This document shows positions 28,757 through 38,310 of a stretch of 64,000 nt of DNA, piece by piece (positions within the stretch are counted from its first letter, which is position 1; the number at the start of each line of letters is the position of its first letter). The notes below the pieces were generated by a model. The model saw only the letters and a program-made list of their open reading frames with translations, ran no database searches and had not been told where the DNA came from. The DNA comes from Purshia tridentata. Lineage: Eukaryota > Streptophyta > Magnoliopsida > Rosales > Rosaceae. Location: NCBI GenBank assembly GCA_003254885.1, contig QANT01009345.1, positions 32,775 to 96,774 on the forward strand, in the 5' to 3' direction. The position numbers were made by a program, and so were the translations under genes.

Positions 28757-29050
28757 TCACTCAGAAGTCACCCAAAGAACATAAACCCAGATAGTATTGT
28801 TGATATCTGAATGATACTGAGGTTTTGCTTTTTCATGCCTAAAAGCATTTACTCCCTCGCCTAATTTCCAACCACCATCATCAAAATTGAGAGCATAGCT
28901 CGAAGGATCATACTGGAACCTGAACTGCTGTTTGCCAGAGTTCTTGACAGCCTTCTTCAATGCAGCTCTCATTCTCCAGAATAGGCTCCTACATTGCTTC
29001 CTACCATATGCATTAACCCAGACAAAGCTTCCTACTAAACCCATATTCAT
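28757..29050 (-). CDS. small conserved-looking protein of unknown function
   Basis: A single exon encodes 97 residues. I do not recognise a named domain. The N-terminal third is hydrophobic/aromatic (GLVGSFVWVNAYG), followed by a basic amphipathic stretch (SLFWRMRAALKKAVKN), then QFRFQYDPSSYALNFDDG, which looks like constrained protein rather than chance. The start at 29050 is the only reasonable ATG. The upstream region 29051-29650 contains GA-rich leader-like sequence with a (GA)n run near 29489-29508. The codon pattern and clean length suggest a real gene, but this is a judgement from composition. Confidence 0.65.
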   Translation of the reverse strand: MNMGLVGSFVWVNAYGRKQCRSLFWRMRAALKKAVKNSGKQQFRFQYDPSSYALNFDDGGWKLGEGVNAFRHEKAKPQYHSDINNTIWVYVLWVTSE

Positions 29051-32000
29051 AGGCTTACCGTAATCTTTGGACCCAAAAAAAGGCTTACAGTACTCTCAGG
29101 CCAAAACCCAAAAAAACCCAATTGGCTCTTCCCCTGATTTCTTCACTGTTTTAAAGCAGGTCCCAAAAGAGTTGAGAGGAGGTTCTGGGTTTGTGAGGCA
29201 GAGAGGGAAAGAGAGGTAGCTTGAGAAAGTGGGAAGAGAGAAGGTGGAAACCCTTGAAAATCTGTTATGGTGTAGAAGTTGGAATGGAAGGACATTAAAA
29301 GAAGGAAGTGACCTTTTCGAAGAAGGGGTGAGGGGATGGACTGATGGTGAAGGCAATTCAAATGCAAATGCAAATGGCAATCTTTTTGGTATTTCAAAGA
29401 AGCTCCGCAGCTTCAGCTGCAGCCCTACGACTATACATATACTTTATTTTCTTGAAATCACATTGGGATGCTAAAATTCCATTACCCAGAGAGAGAGAGA
29501 GAGAGAGGAGGAGGTACAGTGGGCAGTGGGCAGTGGGCAGTGAGCCTAAGGTCGTATCACTATCAGAATGTGGTTGGAGCATAACGAATCATTATTTCTC
29601 GGCATTTCCTCGGCCTTAACTCTGCCTATTGAAGCCAAAAAGTATCCGAGAATAACTATCTCTTTAACTTAATCCTCTAGGCTCTACCAACTAGACTATT
29701 AGAGGAGGCCTCAAACCTCACTGTAAAGTGTAAGCTCCACTCTGTTTTTAGGTTTTTTAGTGTCTGTTTTAGTTTAGTCGTAGAGATCTATAGAAAAATA
29801 AAAAATAATGTGGGAGGAGCACTTGGAGTATCAGTTTTTAAAAACTAGTTTTCAAATTCTTTTGATAAAAAAGGGTTTAAAATTCTAATCTTGCTTGTTC
29901 AAAAAGGCAAGGATTTAGTGTCTGTTTTAGTTTAGTCGTAGAGATCTAGAGAAAAATAAAAAATAATGTGGGAGGAGGACTTGGAGTATCAGTTTTTAAA
30001 AACTCGTTTTCAAATTTTTTTGATAACAAAGGGTTTAAAATTCTAATCTTGCTTGTTCAAAAAGGCAAGGAAACCTGATAATCAAATCACATATAAAGCA
30101 CAAGTCCACTAGAAAGAAATTTTGATTTTATTAAGTTTTTGGGGTTAATCTATGGTGATGTAGGATAGGATAATTGTATTAGAATTAGAATAAGATCAGT
30201 TCAATTCTCTCCAATATAACAAATAAAAAACTTGATTTTATTATTATCATCAGTGTGATTTTTATTTAAGTTATTTTGATTATATTAGAGGGAATTGACC
30301 TACTATTCTATCTACTCTCACCATTTGAGCTAACCAATTAATAATATTGTTAAACATTTAAAGTATATATATTTTGTTATTCTAGAGAGGGGGAAGACGA
30401 GTTTTGTTGTAATTGTGAAGGTAAACGTACAATGTCACTAAGTTACAAGCTTCCACATAATTTGATAATTATGTTTATGGAAGAACTATTATTGATGTAT
30501 ATGTGGGCCATAAATACTGACCAGGTTCAATAATGTACAAGTACATAGTCTATAGATCAATCCGAAATGAAAAATGGGCAATGAGGCTCCACATTGATCA
30601 GTCAAATCAGAGTTTCCTTTTTGCTCAAAACTGGTTTGTCTCCAGTAGAAGGCAATGTGGGAGGTGCTCTACTTCTCTTCCTTTTTTGTCTTCATCTTCA
30701 AAGCCATTTTGCATCTACATATGCTCATTAAATTCCATTTTGTCTCTCTCCACAGTTGCATGTGGCCCTTTCCTTAGTTTGTGATGTGCCTATTATCTCA
30801 CTCACTGTGCAGCACCACCATTAGGTCCCCATTTCAGATGACCTGTCATTCTAGCCAACAAAGCAACCTTGTCTTAGCCTTGGCAGTTGGCACCTGTCTG
30901 TGCTAGTGCTACTTCTTTTGTTTGGCTTTGTTTTGGTTTTCTGGTTCTGATTATTGGAGTTTCTTGGGTTGGGTTTTGCCACCTGGAATTTTCTTTAAGT
31001 GGGGTCCCGTTGCCTCTTTTGATGCATTGCTCCTAAGCCTCCAATGGTCCTGGTAAGGCTAGCTAGGGATAAGTTAATGGTGGACCTCAAGAAAACGGAG
31101 AGTTTTCTTGATCAAAGGTTGCATCTTGCAACTTAGGCTTAAAATATATGGGGGTTGAAAGCAATGTGCCAGCCCAAAAATTATCCATACCAGAGCAAAC
31201 ATTCACTCTGTCAGCCCAAATAATTATTTTCATCGTTCTCAAATATAGCTGCTTCATGTACTTGTTTCTCATGTGATTTTGCTTTTTGCATTTCTTGATG
31301 GTGCTTGATCATGTGCGCTTTTTCTTTTTTCCTCAGCAATTCTGGCCTTGTATTTTTCTGTTCCTTTATACAATTGAAAAGTTGAAACAAAGTTTCATGT
31401 AAAATAATATGCATTTGTTAGCATATGGAAGTTTTATACTTTGTATCTGAATAATTAAATTCAAGACTAGCTAATGGGCTCTTGGCGTATGATATCATCA
31501 AAGCCCAAACACCATTATCACCCTCAACTAAAGAATTTGGAGAAGACTGACATTATGTGTTTTTTAATCCGACTATGGTCTCAGCCTGTCAAGTCAAAGC
31601 ACATGTTACAATTTCAGTGGGCAGTCCATTTTTCTTTGACAAATTTGCACCCTCAGCATGATTGGTTTAGTTTATAGTTGTCACATGCCATGGTTGATTG
31701 TTTCCCCCATATGTTAATATTACTTTTTAGTGTCTCAAATCTGCATGATCAAAAGCAGATAAAGATATGAGATCCCAGGAACACAAAAAATTTATAGTAT
31801 TATAAACTTTACATATAAAATTGGGACATTTCTTGATAAGCAAACCCATATCTTGGAGCTGATTCTGTGTTTGCTTAGTGAGAGAAAAAGGGGTGAGATT
31901 CCAGATGTTCATGTATCATATAGTAGTATCTCATGTGGATTTGCCCTTCTGATCAGGCCTTTTGAAGTGCTTTTTCAGAGTGCTATTCCATGCATGTTTG

Positions 32001-33039
32001 CCTAGCTCTCCTCCCAATCTTTCTGTCTCAAACTGTTCGTTTTCCTTTTTTAGCTTGATTTCTTATGCATGCTTGCCTAGCACTGTGCTCAAAAGTTTAG
32101 CATAGCAGTACTTTTTTTTGTTGGTCCTGGTTATAATCAAGACTTTGTGATCGAATGGTTACTCTGAATTACAGTCATCTATCTTGGCCTACAAGCCTCT
32201 TCCAATCAAGACTTTTTCTCTTCAAAGATTTTCAGTTCCCCTATGATCCTTCTCCATGATATTCAAACATCTCTTTTACACTAGTCAAAGTTACTGAAGC
32301 AATTGCTTAAAGACCACAACTTTCTACAAGTTCGTCCTCATAGCTTTTGTTGTTTTGCACCTGGTAAATTGTCATCTTTGTCCGTGGAGATTTTGAGCTC
32401 CCACAGTGATTATAAAGCCAAACCCTATGTGCATCCTAAAAATTAGCTTTAGCCTCTAGAAACTGTAAAAAACACAACTTTACCTGGTAAAAAAATTCTC
32501 AATCACCAATACCCTTCCCCTCAAATTCTGCAAGCCATATATATATATAATATGTGTGAGTTTTTGCCTCATAAATACATATATGCAGCCACTGAACCGA
32601 AGAAAGCATAATTATTGCTTAATTAGATATGACAAATGTCCCTCTCGTCACTCAATATGACCCCAATTAAAACTGGGCAACAAACAATACTACCCAATAG
32701 AGATTAGAGAGAGAAAGAGAAACTCAAACACTATAATTTTCTTTAATCTTTCCAATGCGATTCCTTCTTATTTTCTCCTCGATTTTCCCGGAAAATCTTC
32801 ATAAGTTTTACAAAATGGACAATGCAAGAGACAATAACCCGCCAAAACATTAATCACAAGAAATCCTAGAAATTCACACCATGCCTTAATTCTAGTCGAT
32901 GTCCTCAAGCCACCCATCTGTTGTACTCTCCGCTATGCCTTCCTATATCTTCCACTTCTCTTTATATTACATTTCCGATTTGACAAATTCAGTACAAACC
33001 AAAGTCACCACCACAATCTCAGCTCCCCAAGCAACTCCA
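29051..33039. other. intergenic region with a 158-bp tandem duplication
   Basis: It contains the leader/promoter of the 97-residue gene, a short triplicated gtgggca motif near 29518-29541, the 158-bp duplication at 29756-30071, and the upstream region of the kelch gene. ORFs at 30533-30784, 31087-31414 and 31474-31677 show no family signature. Confidence 0.5.
29756..30071. repeat. 158-bp tandem duplication, intergenic
   Basis: Copies 29756-29913 and 29914-30071 share the sequence from tttagtgtctgttttag to gttcaaaaaggcaagg. Only a handful of substitutions are visible (for example ctatag/ctagag, gagcac/gaggac, actagt/actcgt). No TIR or LTR ends were found. Confidence 0.92.
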
Positions 33040-34182
33040 ATGGGTTCTCTCCCATCCCCACCAAGACCCTCTACTCCACCGCCAGAGCCTAACATGTCTC
33101 TCTCCAATTACAGAGTCTGTGCCACATTTTGCTTCAGAGAACCAGCACCCAATTTGGACAATTCTAATTGGATAGAGTGCTATGACCCATCTACCAACAC
33201 ATGGAACTATGCCAGCTCAATCCCAGGACTAATTCAGAACCAAATCTTGAAGGGTTTTGCCATGGTCTCACTAGGTGACTCAGTTTACATAATTGGTGGG
33301 CGTGTGTGTCACAAAGAGAGAGCTCACACCTCAGACGAGTGCAGTGAGCTTGTTGACGTGGATGTTGAGGTCTCCTCTTCTGTGTTGCGCTACAATGTTG
33401 GGTCCGACCAATGGTCCACATGTGCACCACTAGGCATCCCCAGGTGTGATTTTGCATGCACAGTTTGCGAAAACAAAATCTACGTGGCAGGGGGTAAGTG
33501 CAACCTGGCTTGTGCAAGAGGGATTTCATTTGCTGAGATGTACGATCCCGACCTCAACGAGTGGACCCACTTAGCCAACATGAGCACACTGAGATACAAA
33601 TGTGTTGGGGTGACATGGCAGGGCAAAATCTATGTGGTGGGAGGGTTTGCAGAGAGAGAAGACTCTGATGTGCCACCTATACTGGTACGCAGCTCTGCTG
33701 AGGTGTATGACACACAAACAAGGAAATGGGACCTCATTGTGGGGATGTGGCAATTAGATGTGCCACCTAATCAAATTGTGGTCGTGGATGAGAGGCTTTT
33801 TAGTTCTGGGGATTGCTACAAGAAATGGAAGGGTCATATTGAGTCCTATGATGGAGGGCTCAACATATGGAATGAGGTTGATGGGTCACACTTGGAGAGT
33901 TTTAGTGCACTGATCTCTGCATCTGCAGGTGCCAATTACACTGAGAATTGGGCAGTAAGCCAAATGCGTTACCTCACTATGGCACCCATTGGGGTCCATT
34001 TGTATTTCTTAGCGGGGTATGGAGTGGACAGAGAATTGTCAAGAACAATGTCAATTGTGCATAAATTTGACACATCTGCAACAGGTGATGTGTGGTCATC
34101 TGCATGGACAAGCATGGAGCCAATGGAAGAGGAAGGAGAGAAAGAGCTCTGTGGGCAGTGCTGTGTTGTTCAGCTCTCCTGA
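33040..34182 (+). CDS. kelch-repeat protein without F-box
   Basis: A single exon encodes 380 residues from the Met at 33040. At least four kelch blades are visible, each ending in a GG/AG doublet: SVYIIGG, KIYVAGG, KIYVVGG and LYFLAGYG, with typical partners such as WIECYDPSTNTW, AEMYDPDLNEW and AEVYDTQTRKW. Kelch propellers bind proteins. No F-box, BTB or other catalytic partner domain is visible, so it may be an adaptor. The start at 33040 (MGSLPSPP) is preferred because a cytosolic kelch protein should not begin with the aromatic, hydrophobic 47-residue extension that an in-frame ATG at 32899 would add. The extension has no stop codon, so the longer form cannot be excluded. Confidence 0.87.
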   Translation: MGSLPSPPRPSTPPPEPNMSLSNYRVCATFCFREPAPNLDNSNWIECYDPSTNTWNYASSIPGLIQNQILKGFAMVSLGDSVYIIGGRVCHKERAHTSDECSELVDVDVEVSSSVLRYNVGSDQWSTCAPLGIPRCDFACTVCENKIYVAGGKCNLACARGISFAEMYDPDLNEWTHLANMSTLRYKCVGVTWQGKIYVVGGFAEREDSDVPPILVRSSAEVYDTQTRKWDLIVGMWQLDVPPNQIVVVDERLFSSGDCYKKWKGHIESYDGGLNIWNEVDGSHLESFSALISASAGANYTENWAVSQMRYLTMAPIGVHLYFLAGYGVDRELSRTMSIVHKFDTSATGDVWSSAWTSMEPMEEEGEKELCGQCCVVQLS

Positions 34183-35533
34183 TTAAAATGCTTTCTAGAA
34201 ACCACCAAAAAAAAAAACATTTTCTTTACTGCTTCTTAATTAGTAATTTAGTATTATTATTATGCTATGAATTGTATTGTATGAGGTTTTGCTGACTGAA
34301 TGATCTATAAGTTTACTGGGTAGCTAGCTATCTTAGTTGGATATATGCTGATCAATTTGTGAACATTATGGGTTGGTCCAGAAGATTTTGCATACCTTGT
34401 AACAAAAAATAAGAAAAAATCTTGTAAACTCTATTTCCTTTATTTACTTACTGCTTTCTGAAATATATAGATTATTATTTTTATTTCTTGAATTGGGACA
34501 CATTGCATGCTGCCAAACAGAGATTATGCTAAACCAGAAAATGGACTTTGATATGATCGATCTGTGTGTCTTGGAAGCTTTGCTCTCATAAAGAAAATAA
34601 ATATATTATAGTGTGGGACAAATGAATAAACCAACAAGGCATCAAGCTATAGCTATACGGCCTATATAGGCTATACGGTACTCTTCTTTTTCAGCAGAGG
34701 CATTGATTCCATGATGCTTGGCCAAAGTTAGAAAGAAATTAATGAACCTGATCAATCATTATTATATTTTTTGATCACTTTCAAGTGAATCATTATTCAT
34801 TACAGCTTGTTTGTTTCACTTTTAAATAAAATAAGGAATTCAATACTTTGATCTCGAGCAACACATTAATCCTGTAATCTTTTTTTTTTTTTAATAACTT
34901 ATATCAAGAAATCATGTTGCTCCCTAATTGGGCCCTAAGAATGTCCCACATGCCCCATAAAAATCTTTGGCATGACAAGCTAGCCCATATGGGGCCCACA
35001 TACCCCAACATTGGGTTGGGTCACTAGGGCTGCATGGCTACTGCCTCCTGCTCGTGGTGAGCCCAATTGTAAAAGCTTTGGTTTCAAGTGGTCAAAGGGG
35101 TGTGTCTCAGCTTTTGGCACCCTTAAAAGAAGAGAAAGTGAACCAAAGCAAAAGATTCATCATTCACGTGAGCCATGAACTCAACCTTGCACGAGCCACG
35201 CACACACAGAGAGTCACACACCCTTTGGTCCCAACCCTGACCGCCTGATGAGTCCCTGACCCTCTCTGACACTCTCATGCACTCCGAATCTCTTTCCTAG
35301 TCCCCGTCAAACTTGAAAAAGAGCTTTGCAATTTCTACACTTGGACACGCAATCGCACGTGCGTCATCGTACCCCTGCACGCGTGAGAAAATCAAATTCG
35401 ATCTCTCACTTTTTGTCTTGACCCGCTCGATGGTTTTACTTTTTTACCCGCTGAAATGATGTTGACCCGTGTAGACTTTAACTATCAAGATAAGAAATTT
35501 GTAAATTAATAAATGATTATAATAAGTGTGCTG

Positions 35534-36181
35534 CAGTTGTTAGTATGTTAAATATTAAACTCTATACATCTGAAGAAAGGAGCTTGTATATCCTACAGCT
35601 GAGGTATTGTTAAAAGCAGAGCGTCAACAAGCTTATTATATTTTCAAGTGAATAGTAATATCATATAAGAATGTGAAATAATGTTACGGTAACGATCAAA
35701 CAATTTATAAATGAACGGCTAGAATTTGGTATCTTTGAGAACGAATCCGAGTCGTTGACACAGGGGACCTTCTCGAGGATTAGATGTTCCACATGTTGGT
35801 TAGGACCTAAAAACCCCGACATAGGAAGCTGATATGTCGGTCTTGTCATGATTTTTGGCCAGGGCAGTTGTTAGTATGTTAAATATTAAACTCTATACAT
35901 CTGAAGAAAGGAGCTTGTATATCCTACAGTTGAGGTATTGTTAAAAGCAGAGCGTCAACAAGCTTATTATATTTTCAAGTGAATAGTAATATCATATAAG
36001 AATGTGAAATAATGTTACGGTAACGATCAAACAATTTATAAATGAACGGCTAGAATTTGGTATCTTTGAGAACGAATCCGAGTCGTTGACACAGGGGACC
36101 TTCTCGAGGATTAGATGTTCCACATGTTGGTTGGGACCTAAAAACACCGACATAGGAAGCTGATATGTCGGTCTTGTCATG
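35534..36181. repeat. 331-bp tandem duplication containing a small hairpin
   Basis: Copy 1 (35534-35864) and copy 2 (35865-36181) run from cagttgttagtatgtt to ggtcttgtcatg. I see three substitutions over about 317 bp; copy 1 carries 14 extra bases at the junction. Each copy contains CCGACATA-9 bp-TATGTCGG, a perfect 8-bp inverted repeat, near its right end. Confidence 0.93.
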
Positions 36182-36252
36182 GGGAAGCGAAAGATAAAGA
36201 GACTAGAGAGAGAGAGAATTCAGCTTTCGTTTTCTGGACCAGTCGAGCTCAT

Positions 36253-36262
36253 GCCACGTGGC
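36253..36262. promoter_or_regulatory. palindromic G-box GCCACGTGGC
   Basis: A 10-bp perfect palindrome with a CACGTG core, the known binding site of plant bZIP (GBF/ABF) and bHLH (PIF/MYC) factors. It is about 2 kb from the nearest gene start (38292), so a target gene is not obvious. Confidence 0.35.
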
Positions 36263-38019
36263 GTGGGATGAGGATGGTTACTTCATATGCCAAGTGGCGA
36301 ATGGGTACGGGTGGGGACCATGGAGTTGGAGAATTTGAGGGGACACGGACACACAGCCCGACATTATGCATGTGAAAGGGGTTAGTGAAGGTTTAAGATG
36401 GGGGTTTAGGCTCTAAGCTTGGGATCTGCCTCGCTGTTTTAGGGGAGCCCTCCCTTCATAGTCTGCTATCAAGTTGCCAATAAGGGGATAAGTACTGAGT
36501 ATCACTTCATTTGCCCCAAAGTTTATTTTTTTATTGTAGATAATTTGGTGAATTATTGAATCTGTTTACTTACATCTCATGCAGAAATTTACATAATAAC
36601 CAATCTGAAAAACAAATGTGACCCAAGTTGAATGGCAATTGTAAATAGAAAGATTGATGGTGAAGCAGCTATTACCTAATGATGCGTGAGCCACGAGGGA
36701 TTACAAACGACACGTAATCATGGGAATTGTAGGGACCACATCCCTCCCTGTTGCCCTTTTCGAGATAAGAAGGAGAGCAAATAGATGGTTGGTAACTAGT
36801 ACTACTTTGTTTTATCACTTCCTAAATCCCAATGGAATCTCTATCCCTCTCTCTCTTCCTTATAACTGCAACTAGTACTTTGGACTATGCCACATTTCCA
36901 AAAACCCTTTTTGGAGCCCCTCTTAAGTTTCACACCAACTGTCCTTTCAAATTGAAGAGTGGCAATTTTGCCAAGTTTCTCAAAAAAATTGTGGAGGGCA
37001 AGTGAGTCCAAGGACAACAAGTAACAAGTGAGTTATGATCAACTCTTTCATGGGGCATGCCTCATAGTCTCTTTTGAGTTATTGGGCTAAGCTACCCGGC
37101 CCCTGCAGTGGAACAACAAAACAAAAGAGAAAATATTTGGAGCTGGCATGGCCCAGATCATTGATCAGTGTTTTTCTTGATTGTAATTATTTAATTTTTT
37201 CTTGAAAACAAGAAAAAGAAAGAAGGAAAATGAAAAGATATTCCTTGGGCCTAAACTGTCCTCCAATCTTGGGGCTAGGAGCTCAGATTTGTCCATTTCA
37301 TCATGTTGTATGTCTAATGTCCTCAATCTTTCCAAACAAGGAGGTCTATAAATGTAACAAAAGGTGATAAAATTGTGGTCATGATTGTGAAATTGGCCCT
37401 ATAAAGTTGGTTGAGTGCACCCTATTATTAATTGAGGGAAAAAAAATATATAAGGCAGCATTTTGGCAAAGCCATGAATGATCTTATGCGAAATGCATAC
37501 CCAAAATTAACATTCAAAAAGGTTGTGCAGTAAAACCATCTCAAACTTTTTGGTAAAACAGCAAATTGTGAAGCTGCTGAAGCTGATATCTACAACAACA
37601 CTTTTAAACCATGGCACACAAACAAAGTTAATCTAAAACAGTAAAACTTGTGGAACCTCGATAACAAGGCAGGGGAAAAAGGCCTACAGATTTATCCCAT
37701 TCTTGGATAGATAAACTGAAAAGTCATATTCAAAAGGACAGGACAAGGACTATTTGACTCGTGGTCCTCTATATATATATATATTTTCTTGCTCAGTCGA
37801 TTTAATTAATTTTTTTCATTAAAAACTAAAGGCATATATTATTGTGTTTCACTGTTTCTATGTGACATTATGTCCAAATTCCTAGCTTTCTATTTTTCAC
37901 CTTCCAGTAGTCAGCCCTCTGTAAAGATAACCCACATGCCCCTCTCTCTCTGTTACCAGTTTAAGTACTCCAACAAGCTTTGATAATGGTGTAAAAGCCT
38001 TTACTACTGCCACTAGTTC

Positions 38020-38101
38020 TCTATCTCTCTCTTTTCCTTTGCTTACACACACACACACGCGCGAAGAAAAGTAACGTTGAAATGGTGTGAATCTGAGCCA
38101 A

Positions 38102-38141
<40 letters not shown>

Positions 38142-38244
38142 GGAAAATATGGTTGTAGAAGAACAATCTATCTCTCTCTTTTCCTTTGCTTACACACACA
38201 CGCGCGCGAAGAAAAGTAACGTTGAAATGGTGTGAATCTGAGCC

Positions 38245-38284
<40 letters not shown>

Positions 38285-38310
38285 GGAAAATATGGTTGTA
38301 GAAGAACATA
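38020..38310 (+). repeat. 143-147-bp tandem duplication covering a 5' leader and start codon
   Basis: Copies of about 38020-38166 and 38167-38310 each run from tctatctctctcttttcc through a CA/CG run, aagaaaagtaacgttg, a (GA)n run and tggaaaatATGGTTGTAGAAGAACA. The spacing is 143 bp between the two ATGs (38149 and 38292) and 147 bp at the left end, because the CA and GA runs differ in length. Confidence 0.95.
38149..38235 (+). other. upstream ORF created by the leader duplication (28 codons)
   Basis: The first-copy ATG opens a reading frame that starts MVVEEQ and ends at TGA 38233-38235, 56 bp before the main ATG at 38292. Its first five codons equal those of the main protein. If the transcript begins upstream of copy 1, ribosomes would meet this ORF first; the transcription start is not known. 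Confidence 0.6.

Larger units (their letters stand above)
34183..38291. other. 4.1-kb intergenic region with a 331-bp duplication and a duplicated leader
   Basis: It holds the kelch 3' UTR, a poly-T run near 34880, the 331-bp duplication (35534-36181), a palindromic G-box (36253-36262) and the GA-rich duplicated leader of the next gene from about 38020. I found no convincing coding sequence. The two 62-codon minus-strand ORFs at 35661-35849 and 35992-36180 are copies of each other within the duplication. Confidence 0.55.

Noticed and set aside
29640-29710. Short stem-like sequence near cctctaggctctaccaactagactattagagg, considered as a tRNA
   Set aside because: It lacks recognisable A and B boxes and a cloverleaf; only one imperfect stem.
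35661-36180. Two near-identical 62-codon minus-strand ORFs
   Set aside because: They are carried by the 331-bp duplication; no homology recognised, so listed as repeat content and not as genes.
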